A stretch of 64,000 nucleotides of DNA from Atherinomorus stipes. Its lineage: Eukaryota; Chordata; Actinopteri; Atheriniformes; Atherinidae. The notes beneath the pieces are model-generated. The model was not told the DNA's origin. It searched no databases and saw only the letters and a list, made by a program, of their open reading frames with translations. Both the position numbers and the translations under genes were made by a program. The DNA is taken from contig JALJCO010003053.1 of assembly GCA_023101725.1 (NCBI GenBank), positions 1,557,501 to 1,621,500 of the forward strand, written 5' to 3'. Positions 1 to 11,935 of this stretch are shown piece by piece (within the stretch, counting starts at the first letter, position 1; each line of letters begins with the position of its first letter).

Positions 1-961
1 GAAAAGAAAATGCCTTGCGGTCGTGCACTCTTTTTCATGACTCTGACAGCAACTGAACATGTTAGTCTCATGTCTGAAAGAAATTTTTTGTCACTTTTCC
101 GTGAAAGGCTTTACGCCCGCCTTGCAGGATAGAATTTGGTTTCCCTTTTTATCATGTTAAAAGTCTGTATGTATCTCATTAATGGAAAATCACCCACAAG
201 TCCTATTTTGCCACAGGATCTTTTATTTGTTTTTTTGTTTTTTGTTTTTTATTTTTGCAACACCTCAGAGAACATTCAGCAGTTTTTGTATTTGGCTGCA
301 AGGTTTTGCTCTCGGTTAAGGTCACGCTGCATCCTCTGCTCTGTTTTACACACACCACTGGGCAGAAAAGGAGCAGTGAAGTAGACAGTGTGCCCATGTG
401 AAGGGAAAGATAACATTTTTGCTGAGTTGACTATGGTTGTCACTGTAAGTGCTGTGAAGCGTTCCCGAGTAAGGAACCAAAGCGAAGTATTTTTGCTGGT
501 ACGGGCCAAGCAGGTCACCTAGAAAAGTTGGATTTCTCTTTTTAAAAGGAAAGGCTTGGCATAGATTTTGATAAAGTGATAGCACCATAATAACTGTTAG
601 TTGAAAGAGAGGTCAATGTTTTCTTCCGTAAGAAAAAAAAACTAGTATCAATCCCATTTAATTTTATTAGTGTTCAATTGCTCAGGTATACTGCTGTTTT
701 GCATTAATCGTGAAATCCTGACAAAAAAAAAAACTGTCAGTATTAACAGGTGATCTGGTTTCCTTACAGGGTATTTGAGGATATCAAGTTTCTTGTGAGG
801 ATGTGTCATAAAACATCTCTGACTACATTTGACTGTGCACCAGTGATGGAACCAATTAAATATCTATTTCTGGTCATCAACTGCTTGTATCGCTGCATCT
901 GCTGCTTCATTCCATGTAAACAAGAATGAATTCAGACATGTTTGCAATACAGGCCACACTA

Positions 962-1888
962 GCTGGGTTTCCATTACACTTCTTTGAAAAATAAAAGCGA
1001 TATTTCTTAAATTTAGAAAAAGTACAGTTGCGATATGCAGGTGTTTCCATTGAATAGTATAAGCCGTAATTCTTGTAAAATCCTTTCCCGAGAGACTCCA
1101 CTTTGAGGAGGATGGAGATGTAAACATGTTGTGTTTTAGAGCTGCTGCTGCTCCTCATCAGGAGATGAAAGCAGTGGATGATAATTCAGAGGTAAAGTCC
1201 GTATGTAGGAGCCTCTGATCACATCAGCAGGGAAAAACACTTGTGGCAACTTCCAGAACAGATGCCCGAAACGTAATACAAATTTAAAAACCCCTCGGGA
1301 TCAACTTTTGGAGTGTGGATGTCATTTCTTGATCTTGTATTCCACTTTTTACCAGCACCAGTTCCTGACTGATGGTGATGCAGCTGTTGATACGAAGGCA
1401 CAGTCATACGATGTTGAAATTAACATGTGGGAATGAGATAACCGAGTTGCGGTGTTACAAATGTGTGGAAACGACAGACAGCTTGTGGCCAGTTGTTAAT
1501 ACATGAAAAACTTAAACCATCTGTATAATGTCCTAAATGAACTCAGCTTGCTGAGTTACGGCAATTTGTGGATTTTTTTAATATATGTGACTGATAAAAC
1601 TTCCCCCATCACTCCGATTTCACAGTTAATGCTTGTAAATGATCATATTCATCATAATTAAGAAGGAATAACTGGATTTTAACCCCCTACGTCGCACCTA
1701 ATGGCGTGTAATTGCAAAAAAAAATGTTTCCATTACACTTATGCGAAAAATCGAAACGTCTGTATTTACACCTCATGAAAGCGTAAAAACTTTTTTGTGA
1801 TATTTTTCAAAATGTAGGTGTTTCCATTAGATGTTTTTTATTGTGATATTTAGGTTTTGCGCAATTCCAGGTGTAATGGAAACCCAGC
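962..1888. mobile_element. Non-autonomous DNA transposon with terminal inverted repeats, TA flanks
   Basis: The left end GCTGGGTTTCCATTACAC and right end GTGTAATGGAAACCCAGC are perfect inverse complements (18 bp), each flanked outward by TA. Sub-terminal copies of the motif gtgtttccatt recur inside both ends, and one internal copy (near 1727) suggests partial duplication. No transposase ORF is present. The TA flank suggests Tc1/mariner-type mobilisation, but the family is not certain. Confidence 0.75.
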
Positions 1889-2334
1889 TATTGTCAGTGC
1901 GGCATGTATTGTGCTTTGTGTTTTTCTTTTGTTCTTATTTTCTTTGTTTCTAAAAAAACATTTTCTCTCATGTGCAAAGCTTCTTCAGTTCTGACTGGTG
2001 GGGAGTCTGAAGCTTATAAGCCGTTGTTAAACACAACATCCCAGCACACTTTGAATCCAACACCTCCTCTGGTGTTGGATTCAACTCCAAGGATGGACAA
2101 AAACTGGTTTATATGAAGGGAAGAAGCACAGAAACATTGCTGTTCTGTATGCAGTATGTTTAGTTGGGGAAACTAAACCACAACTATTGTAAACGCATGG
2201 TACAACACAGGGTAGCTAACTGCACAGCTCTGCTCTTCATTCACATTTTACATCTCTAGTATGAGAGGGTTTTTTTTTCTAAATGTAAAAATGCAGATAA
2301 AAACAAATAAGACACGTCAATAATAATAGTTGTG

Positions 2335-2795
2335 AAATATAAACTAGAAATGAGATCTGATCCAATCTGATACCGATATCTGGGCTGAGTGTTTAGGCCG
2401 ATATCCCATACTGCTGTTGAATGAATGAACCGTATACCTTGCACTGTGAATGATCAGGCTTGACCTGAATATTTAACCTTGTTTAAAGAAAGTAGCAAAT
2501 TAAGACAGACATAAATGCACTTAATATAATTCCTTAACAAAGTGTACATTAGCAAAAGAAAAGAAAACAACAACAAAAACCCCACCTCTGCTCTGTGTGA
2601 TGATGACCAGTGTTACAAACATAGAATTGAAGTGACTTGATTGCTGCAACTGTATTGCTGTGTATGACATTTAATAAAAAATAAATAAATGACTGGATCA
2701 GAATGCTGGATCGGCCTCATTCATCCGATATCCGATCCAGCTAATTAGTCAGTATCGGAGACAATATCCAATCCAGGTATCTTTGCATCTCTAAT
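2335..2795. repeat. Degraded interspersed repeat rich in GATCCGATATC motifs
   Basis: Both ends carry runs such as gataccgatatctggg and ccgatatccgatccag, a motif set common in fish interspersed elements, with an AT-rich middle. Ends are not sharply definable and I see no target duplication. Confidence 0.4.
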
Positions 2796-4155
2796 GCAAA
2801 CAACCTAGTTTCTTAGAGCAGTGGGACCTCTCAAGTGATGGGATACAGTTTATTTACAAGTAATTTGTCTGTTGGATTCAAGAGACATGGCTGTGCATAA
2901 AGAATCCAGCCATTTTTTTTTCTTTCTATTTAGAGATTCTCGTTGCATACGTATTGAAACAAGAGGAAGCTCTGTCAGAGCTTACAGAGACTGTACATTA
3001 GTACCCAACAGTGTCAAGTTTTCCAAAAGTCTCATTTTACTCTGTCACACTGGCAGGGCTCTTTTCTGGTTCCCAAACTTAATTTTTGAGACGGAGAAAA
3101 ATGTTCGTGTGGAACCTGAAAAGTTAGTTTTCATCTGGAACTGAAAAATTGTGATTCTATGCAAACTATGATGGCATCAGTGGACAAAGGCGGATTTTAC
3201 CTGAATAGCAGACCAATATTCTGGCTGATTGATGATGTGTAACCAAGAGTTATAATAAGAAAAATAATAAAGAAAACGAAAGTGATGCCTTTGGCTACTG
3301 GAGACTTTTGCTTGAATTGCTGGAAAAACTTGTTGCTTTGGGCTACTAGAGCTTTTCACCAGATCCATAGAGTAGTCACTCATTGAACTACATTGTTGGG
3401 CAACTTATAGGACAAGACTTGTCTTTTATCTGGGAAGTGACAGCAGCATGGCTATGGGAAGAATGCAGGCCAGTAGAGACAGTTGGGTAATGTCTGATCC
3501 TGGCACTCATGTTGACGTTACTTTGACATGTCACCTACCTAAATGTGGTTTCAGACACAGCGTGTCTCTCAACTCAGCTGATTAACTGCTGAAAGCCAAA
3601 TATTATTAATCGGAAGGTGTGAGGGTGGGGATTACTTGCTGATACTGCATTGGCTCTTCCCTTCTTCAAAATCTCGGTGTTTTATTGGTTCTTAAAAGTT
3701 AATTGCCAACCTTTACTAGAATTGATATGATCTTGGTAGCTGCGCTTTAGAGGAGCAGTTCAGTTCTTCACCAGCTGTAAGGTTGAATGTCACTGCTGTG
3801 CCCCGCACTATACAGTATCTTTCGAATATCTTTTAGTTAAGCTTGCTTGCAAGCTGGTACAACCCACTCAGAAACAGCTGTGGTTATGCCTAAAAGGGTT
3901 CAAAGCTGTTTAGTAAATGCTTGCTGTTTTATTCTAAAAGTGTTTAAAGTTGTACACCAGTCACTTGCAATCGATACATAATTTGGCTCACTATGATGAA
4001 TACTACCAACATTTATCAGCCGTGTTAACACATGGGGTCAGTTTGGCCCTCACTTTGTATGGGGTGGGTGAAGTAAAAAGTGTAGCAGGTTAGCTCGGTT
4101 AATGTAAAAATACAGCTCATATGGTAAAGAATTGGAAAACTAAAGAGCTGCTTAT

Positions 4156-4626
4156 AGTCCCGTTTCCACCAGCAGGTCTGGGTCGGGTCGGGCAGGATTG
4201 GTCCACATTTTTTTGCGTCTCCACAGATAAAACCTTGGATGGGTACCCTTACATCCAACCCTACCTGGCCTACTTTTTCGGTACCCTTTGGTAGGGGTAC
4301 TGATCTAACCGATTCGGACCAAAGAGATGGAGCTAATACACAGCAATCTGTTGATTCGCTGAAAAATCCGTCACTTCCTGCGTGACCCGGGGTAAAAACA
4401 AAGCAGGGGTGACTCCTTTGTTTCTGCCACGTGTGGTGTGGCGTTTTGGTTAAAAGGCGTTGCACGGTGATGTCATGCAATCGCATAGCAGCGCTATCTG
4501 ATAAATACTCCAGGTAAGGGTACAGTTTGCTGTGGGGACACAACGTGAAATTAACATATCCATACCAAAACCCACCCGATCCGGCCTGGCCTGACCCGAC
4601 GCAGACCCGTGGGTGGAAACAGGGCT
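4156..4626. mobile_element. 470-bp TIR element, copy 1
   Basis: The ends agtcccgtttccacc and ggtggaaacagggct are imperfect inverted repeats continuing into GGTCTGGGTCGGG. A 3-bp flank TAT is duplicated (4153-4155 and 4627-4629). The same element recurs at 25666-26134. Its length and missing transposase mark it as a MITE. A 172-codon minus-strand ORF inside it is fortuitous. Confidence 0.85.
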
Positions 4627-5422
4627 TATGTGAAAACCTTGAGGCTGTTGGCTTTTAACATTATAAGTGATTGCTGTAATGGTGATAAGATAATGCTGAT
4701 TTAAATTCAGCAGTTTAGTTTGTGTTTTGTGAAATCACCTGGCAGCCTCAAAAACAAATAGATGAACGGGTTAGAACAATGTGTCTACCTCTGTGTTAGA
4801 CTTGGATAAATGTAGCAGACCTCTGTTTGGGTTTGTGTGTGCAAGTCAGCAGAAAGTGAGTGATCTGGAAAGGCTTCTGTGATCTTCCGCTGGTCTGTGG
4901 TTGCAGAACACGTACGTGCACGTGCTCAGAAGCCCTCCACAGCCTCTGTCCTTAGCTGTTGAAATTCTATCAGCTGTCTGCACCTCCCACACATTCTGCA
5001 GTGGCAGGGCAGGCAGCTTCAATGGTTGCAAGCTGGGGGGTTGAAGTGCATAGTGTGTGCGTGTGTGTGCGCGCGTGTGTGAGTGAGTGAAAGGGGTGGG
5101 GGTACAGGAAGAGGCACCTGCTGGTGGCTGGCGGTTGGTTTGCTCCAGCTGCTTTGCTGCACACATGAAAGGCAGCGCTGATGGATTACTGACAGGACCA
5201 AATTTCTCCAGACAGAGGAGGGAAAGAAAATGTAGTAAATGTTACGCTATCTTCAGTTAGAAATGGTTTGTTGTATGATGAGGTCTTACCTAGACTATTT
5301 TGATCAACAGTTTTTAGTATAAACTTTTCTGATTTTAATCCGTTTCATTACTTAGTAAAGTTGCTTCATGTTTTCTTATAAAAGCTGTATTTTAATTTAT
5401 TTTTTCTTACCACTGTTTGCAG

Positions 5423-7071
5423 GCACACTATAATGGACATGCTGTAGCTCTGTAGGTTGGCTCATTGGGACCAGCTTGGATCCAGTGGTGCTTCCAGGGT
5501 TCCCGGCTTCTGCCATGGACTTTTTTGACGACCCCAACCTCTTTGTTGGAGGTTTGGAGGGGCTGGATGAGGATGGCTTCGCTTCAGCACCATCGCTTGT
5601 GGATGAGCTTAACCTCAGTGCTGACTTTGAACCTCTCCAAGTGGAGGCACTTGGTCCAGGGAAGCATCAAGACATGATGCCATCAATATCTTCTCAACAA
5701 CCTTTGTCCAGTTATAGCCAGCACATGGGTCATTACATAGGTATCAAGGCACAGAATCCCATAGAGCAGGCATTTTCTGGTCCTCAGAGCACAGATGGTG
5801 GCATGATTGCAGAGCAACATGGCCAGTACCACAATGTCGCCATTAGCCAAGCGCCTCAATCCAATGGGCTGTTCTGTAACAGCAGCAGTCCAATGTGGGG
5901 CAACCAAGACCAGAATGGAAATGTGTTTCATCCCTTACCTCGACAACAGCAGCAGCATCAGCAACAACAGTTTTGTCATCAGCAACTGCACAACCAGCAA
6001 CTTCATGTCAGACAACATGCACAGCAGCAACATCACTCTTGCCATAATCCACAAGAGGAGCAGCAGCGCAGAATGCGACAGCAGCAGCTGCAACAGCAGC
6101 AAAGTCATCGGCAGCAGCTGTTGAACCAGCACCAACAAATTAACACACCGAGTGTTTCCCTGCAGCAGCAGAACTTCTCCTTTCACCACGGAGGTCAATC
6201 CAGCAGCCAGCAGCAATTACACCACTCTCAGCAGCAGGTTCAGCACCAGCTATCTGTGAGAGAACTGCCGTTTCATTCAAGAGTTCTTCCTAGTAAGCCG
6301 TATTTGGAAAGTCAGAATGTCTCTCTGAGTGGGACTTGCTTACAAACGCAGCAACAGAGCAGCTACCAGATGGTTAGGAGAGGCCAAACCTTCTCTGGAT
6401 CAGGACTGCAAGACTCTGAATTGTCATTCCCTATGCATTCATCATCAATCGTTCACTCCCTGCCCACATGCTCTGTCAGCTCAGCTAACGCTTACCAACC
6501 AGCTCAGTACCCTTCCTACCCAGGAGAGTCAGAAATGCCCAGCCTCAGTCAGCAGTCTTTATCCTCAGCCTCAGTCTCAAGGCCCACCACCACTGCACCA
6601 CTTACATCTACAGTGCCTGAACTATCAGGGACAGCATGCCAGTTTCAGTCTCCTGCTCTTATTAGTCAGCTGCACTCTAGAACAGCTGTAAGCCAGGCAG
6701 AGGAGTGTCCCTTCCGAGCCCTGCGCTGTTCTGGAGAAGCCCAGGGAAACTGCAAGTCATCAGAGATGTTTGGTGGGTCAATGAGTTGTTATCCCAGCAG
6801 TGCTAGTCACCTGCCCTCTGAGCAGCCGCAGAGCTGCGGGGCTATCAACACTAATGGATACCAAGGTTTGGGAGACAGTCTTCTACCACCAGAGGCCCAG
6901 AGTGGGGACTTGGATGGCCTGGAGTCTCCTGACCTCTTGCCCGACTTACTGCCCCAACTGGAGGATGCTTTCAAGCAACAGGATGAATCCAACTGTTCTT
7001 GGGTTGATTCCAGGCAGGAGAAGGGATACGAGAATGGGAAATCAACAGCTACTGGAAACAAGGATGAGAAG
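5423..7071 (+). CDS. chd9: chd9 coding exon 1 (long form): 5' leader end plus Q-rich N-terminus; CDS starts 5515
   Basis: The exon follows a good acceptor (pyrimidine tract, then tttgcag ending 5422) and ends at donor GAG AAG|gtaaca. The start chosen is ATG 5515 in a strong Kozak context (gccATGg). The frame is open upstream to a TTG at 5476, but vertebrate CHD9 begins almost exactly here with MDFFDD. It codes 519 residues in phase 0. Visible: MDFFDDPNLF at 1-10, then an acidic conserved segment SLVDELNLSADFEPL; a Gln/His-rich tract at about residues 143-246; a Ser/Pro-rich low-complexity middle; a conserved acidic helix near 465-490 containing LPDLL (475-479), an LxxLL nuclear-receptor box. 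CHD9 is a nuclear ATP-dependent remodeller, also described as a PPAR-alpha co-activator (PRIC320), which fits the LxxLL. A short upstream ORF lies in the leader. The frame runs about 50 codons into the intron before a stop, taken as read-through and not coding. Confidence 0.95.
5433..5447 (+). promoter_or_regulatory. Short upstream ORF in the chd9 leader
   Basis: Ten bases into the exon there is ATG GAC ATG CTG TAG, a four-codon upstream ORF ending 67 bases before the main ATG at 5515. Both upstream ATGs are in the same frame and stop together, so ribosomes could re-initiate. Whether it represses translation is unknown, and it matters only if this exon is spliced as called. Confidence 0.4.
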
Positions 7072-8358
7072 GTAACATGCTTTATTGATTCTAAGGAAAC
7101 TGTTTTTAGTCATGCAATAGCTGTGAGCTTTATATTTAAAGTTCCTCCTAACACTCATTCAACCTGTGCACTTTACCTACAAGATTTTAATAAGCTCGAT
7201 TTGTGTAAAAAGCTGCTTTATTCATGAGAAAAATTTATTTTCTGCCATTTAGACACCTTTTTTTTTTCTTCCTTGTGTATCAGCACAGATACCAGTGACT
7301 CATGTAATGTTTAACTATAGGAGGGAGAACATGTGCTTCTCTGCTAGGAAACCTGCAATCAGTAGTTGAGTGGGGGAAGGTGGATATTAGGCGGTACCTC
7401 AGGCAGTTTGAAAGCCTTCTGAAATTGATAATGGTCAGTCCAGCCTGGCCTGTCTATCTGCCCAGTGCTCTGACAGCAGGTCAGGCCTGATTAGGCTAAG
7501 AGTGGCAGGAGTGTCTTCAGGACTTAGCTGTAAGCATACTTAGGGCTATATCAAGATGTGGGTCAGGGCAAGCCAGAGGCACTTGCACACTGCCTCGCTG
7601 GAGTGTGGGGGAGGTTGCACGCTGTTGTGGTAGCTGCCACAGTTTCTGTGTGTCTCTGTGTGTGAGTGCATGTGCATGTGTGAAAGAACACGCAGTAGGA
7701 AAAGAGCTTGGTGTAGAGGAGAGGTTAGCACTTGAGAGGGGGAGGGTGTGTGAGAGATGGAGAGGGCAGTAGCTCATGGAAAAAGAAGGCAAGCTAAGGA
7801 AAGAAAGGGAGGGAAAGAGACAGTGAGGAAGAGCATGAGAGGGAGAATAGAAGTGGAGGGGGAGGTTGAGAGAATGCATTAGCTGGCTGTAACAGGCTTC
7901 AGGCGGTTCTTGGACCTCAGTTGGCTGGTAACTTAGCAGCATCCACGCAGCTTCCTGGCCCATGAGTGACACATGACCAGCAGCGAATGCAGCAGACGGT
8001 TCATCATGGGCTGCACATTTAAAAAGGACATTGAGATTTGACACATCATTGAGCCTTTTGGGGGATGATATTTGTGTTTCCAGAATTTATTTTATTAACA
8101 GTATTAAAATGATTAAGCTTTCAAAGGCAAAACGGATACAAATGTGTTTTAAAATTTTCATTTTCTTCACAAAGTGAGTTTTTCTTTTCTGTGACCCATT
8201 CCTAATATAGTAGATGGTCAGAAACATTCTCACCTGGTGTGCATTTACACTCAATATATTGTAAACGCACAAATTACTAAAACTTAACCAGTCTGAGTGA
8301 CTGTTATTACTCTCTCTAAACAAGGTACCGTTACTGGCCACATGACCCATTATGCCCT

Positions 8359-8821
8359 CACTGCAAAACTCAACTCTTAGCTAGTATATTTTTCTAACTT
8401 CTAGTTGAAATATCTCATCACACTCAAAATAAGACAAAATTACTGAAAGAGAAACATTTCAGTAAGATATAAGATCTTGTTTTAAGGCAATGCATCTTAT
8501 TTTAAGAAGTCTTATCAAGAAAATTTTGCTTATGTCATTGGCAGAATTTTTTGCTCATCACAAGCGAAAAAATCTTGGTCACTCTTAAAATACGTTTAAG
8601 GATTTTTTTTTCTTTTTTTCTTTTTTGCTTGTAATAAGCAACAAAATTCTGCCAATGGCATAAGCAGGATTTCTTGAAACATGATGCATTGCCTTAAAAC
8701 AAGATCTTATATCTTACTGAAATGTTTCTCTTTAAGTAATTTTGTCTTATTTTGAGTATGACGAGATATTTCAACTAGAAATGAGAAAAATATACTAGCT
8801 AAGAGTTGAGTTTTTGCAGCG
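8359..8821. mobile_element. Foldback MITE with about 220-bp inverted arms
   Basis: The element is nearly one large palindrome: cactgcaaaactcaactctt at the left returns as the complement at the right (aagagttgagtttttgcag), and arms share ataagatcttgttttaaggc and attctgccaatg in opposite orientation around a T-rich centre near 8600-8630. The CACTG termini resemble CACTA/EnSpm ends, but no 3-bp duplication is clear. Confidence 0.8.
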
Positions 8822-11456
8822 CTTCCACCTCTAAAACCCAAGCGAAAACACAACTGGTGAGTACCTTGACTACTCCCCCAGCAGGCCACAGCAAAACTGG
8901 TGTACTGCCTATACCAGAGCTCATCCATACTGGCCATTTGCTCGTCTGCAAAGGTCCTTGATTGAAATGGGGCCATGAGCCACGGCCACATGAACGAGCC
9001 TCTCCCTGTCTGTGTCAACATCCAGCCCGTGTTGATGCTTACAGGCTGACTGTGCTATTCATGTGCACTGATGTGTGAACAGCCTGCTGATAGTGTGTTT
9101 GCTGAACAGGCAAGGCATCAGGGGATAGCAGCCCACTCTTCTCTCTCCCGCAGTGAATGTGGCTAATTAGGGGTTTCCAATGGTTGTAATGGTCAGCTGT
9201 AGATGTGATGAGCACCCAAGGGCCAGGACTGAATGGTTTTCCTACTATTTGGAAATAGAAAAAAAAAAATTTGATTAATATTTTTAGGCACATTACAATT
9301 CACTTTGATCAAAATTAATATAGCAGATGATTATAAATGCATCCTGATGCATTCCCCCACCCCTGCGTGAGGACTGGACGACTACTACTTTCCAAGTAAA
9401 AAAGTGTAATATGGTTTCTCAAATTTATTGTGACAAACAACAAAGAAGAAAACTCATTTATCTATTTGTTGATGTTGGACAGCTTCTCTTTCCACCACAT
9501 AATATCAAAACATGGAGCTGCATAAAATCCCAGTAGCCTTGGATTGATCATATTTCTTTCAGAACTTTGACCGTGTTCTTCCATGGCTGACCACGAGACA
9601 TTTCTTCTGGCCAGAGCTGCGTATCATCTTGCATGCTTTGTGTTTTGGTTGTTTTTTCCCACAATGCCTTTTGCATCGTAGAGCTGGGCGATATAAGCAA
9701 TGACTGATGACAATATTGTTTTGACTTCATCCTGACACACAATATGTATATAGTTGTTTTTTAAACATCCTCCAAAACACGGCGTGATGTTAAATTCAGC
9801 ATTACCATGCATAAAAAGATACCAGAAAATTTAAGTAAACTTTGTTTAAAAGCTGAAAATCACAAAGTTAATTGAACTAACCTTTTATTTTGAACCAGTC
9901 ACCCGTATTTTGACTTTTTTTTTTTTTACAATTCTTTTGTATTAAATTAATACTAATAATGATAATAATTTTAGCTATGTTCAGGTTATTTTAATTTTGC
10001 ACCAGAAAACAATATAACAAACATTTAATGTTGTTTTTTTTCCCCCTCTTGAACAGGTCAAATGGTGGTATTTTCTAACAGAGAAACACACAAAAACATC
10101 ATACAGAATTTAACCTTGCTGTGCAACTCTGCAACTAGGGATGGGCGATATTTTGTCGTGTGCGATATATTGTCAAAGAAATTCCCCACAATAACAATTT
10201 GAATTTATCGTTTTTATCGTGAGATGACAATTTATCAGGTTGTGTTTGCAGTTGCACTACTTTGGTTTTTTTAATAAGCCAAATTAGTTTTGCTGTTTGC
10301 ATCGTTTGAATAAATGTGGAATTTGGTCTCTCATATTTCAGACATGTTTGATTGGTGTCACTACAGCTTTGCAATACAGGTGCACTACATGAACTTAATT
10401 GATATAGTTTAGTGGCTTCTAGTATTTTGTAGGGCTTTCAAGACAGAATTTAGTGACAGATTTATAATACAAAATATTTTGCTTGTTTCCAAATAAAACA
10501 AGATCTGCTACATAAAGGGCCGTGCTCTACAGCACCTGTTATCGTCTGACTCTTTAGAAGTTGTGTGTCAGGAAAACTTGTTTGTGGACAGGAGAGCTGC
10601 GCTCATCGCTTTGTTTACAATAAAGCTGACAGGAGAATCTCCTCTGGATGGCATGGCGTTGAGGTTGAGGGAATGTGCAGACCATCACAGCCATGATTAT
10701 TCAACAATTTACTGGAATGGTTCAGCAGTCTTCCCCTGACATCTCAACCCGTTCATTAAGGAGCCGCTCCACATGTGAGCTCAACAGCTGATGCAGCGAG
10801 ACCGCGGTCCAGTTCATTACGCATGGGAGTAGAGGCGGTGTTCATGTCTGCAGCAGTCACTGTTTCTCACCTTGGCAGACTGATGTTGTAAATCAGTGGA
10901 AGAAGCTACAACAATTATGGTAATGTGACAGCTAAGGGTCATGTCACAATGAGCTCTGGCTACTTAGTCAAAGAAACGTCTCTATGGCTGAATCCTCAGC
11001 GCGCGGGACTCACTGACTGGGAGACTGCGGTTTAAACCCGCCTGCCCGGCCCTCCTTTTTTCTGCCACACTTAGTAACAGAATTATTAGGCTGCAAATAG
11101 ACCTATAACATGAATTATTTAAAGAAAAAAATGAATATTATGTAAAAATCAACGTTCAGCAACCCCCTACTGCCAGGATGGTTTGATCTTTGCTTGGCAA
11201 CCACATGTTGCGACTAATCGACTTTAAGACTGGCAGTTGAAGCACAGTCCTGGAAACGAATCGTCAAATCGACTATTCGGGGACACCCCTACCGATATTG
11301 ATACTGATACTTTTTAACATGGCTGTTAAATTAACAGATTTATGCAAAGAGATTATTATGTGGAATCTATGCATTATTTTTTTTTAACTCAAATGTATAA
11401 ACAACCAAATTATCACCATAAAAAACTGAAGTTGACATGTTGATACCTTGTTACTA

Positions 11457-11735
11457 AGGGGAACCAGATCCGCCAAAAACCACATATCCTCCTTCTTTAT
11501 AAAGTTTGTGATAGTTTAAAGTCTTACATTTAGAATTTTATAATCAGGTGTCCAGAAACCAAGATCACTGGTGCCATTTTAGAAGTCTAAATTTGGCTTT
11601 ATCTTAGTGAGAAAAGCTGATTTAGGGAATACGGGGGCCTTGTCATAACAGTGAACCGGATCCATCAAAAACCACTTTATCCTCCATATACATGAAGATT
11701 CTGATAGTTTTCAAGCTTTACATTAAAGCATTGAC
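11457..11735. repeat. Two diverged direct copies of a unit with about 190-bp period
   Basis: The block starting gaaccagatccgccaaaaac (11461) recurs as gaaccggatccatcaaaaac about 190 bases later, and the similarity continues through atcctcc, gatagttt and ctttacatt. It is an old tandem duplication or a dimeric repeat of unknown family. Confidence 0.55.
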
Positions 11736-11747
11736 ATACACTACTTA

Positions 11748-11935
11748 CAAAAAGTCAGGGATATTCAACTTTCGGTTTTTGGAGAACAGCATGATGTGCA
11801 ATAGATATTTAACCATTGAACAATGTACATGTATGTGCATTGAAAAGTTTAGAGAAAGTTTAATTTAGTTCATCTGGAAAGGTCGTAGTGGATTTTAGGT
11901 TCATTCTGACATCAATAGTGAAAACGTAAAGTTCG
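11748..11935. mobile_element. Tc1/mariner-type terminal fragment
   Basis: It opens cactacttacaaaaagtcag followed by ggatattcaactttcgg and runs to gattttaggttcattctgac, the arrangement of the ends of a common fish mariner-like element. Only one end is recognisable and there is no transposase. Confidence 0.45.

Larger units (their letters stand above)
1..5422. other. Upstream intron or 5' flank of chd9
   Basis: No coding exon is recognisable. It holds a TIR element (962-1888), degraded GATCCGATATC-type repeat sequence (about 2335-2795), the first copy of a 470-bp TIR element (4156-4626) and a GT/GC microsatellite near 5052-5083. Outside these I see nothing. CHD9 genes usually have non-coding 5' exons; one may be here but none can be called by eye. 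Confidence 0.6.

Noticed and set aside
4025..4543. 172-codon minus-strand ORF
   Set aside because: It lies mostly within a TIR element whose second copy (25666-26134) does not keep the frame, so it is not a gene.
5476..5514. In-frame extension of the N-terminus from a TTG
   Set aside because: There is no ATG in this stretch. The first ATG of the frame (5515) has a strong context and matches the CHD9 MDFFDD start.
5935..6216. Leucine-rich ORF antisense to the Gln tract
   Set aside because: Poly-Leu on the complement of CAG repeats is a mechanical shadow of the sense coding exon.
7072..7227. Read-through of the first coding exon for about 50 codons past 7071
   Set aside because: The reading loses all resemblance to CHD9 exactly at a good donor (AAG|gtaaca), and no polyadenylation signal follows closely, so it is treated as intron.
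10980..11050. Possible tRNA gene (gcggtttaaaccc B-box-like block)
   Set aside because: No cloverleaf with matching acceptor arms could be built, so it is more likely a decayed tRNA-derived SINE piece.
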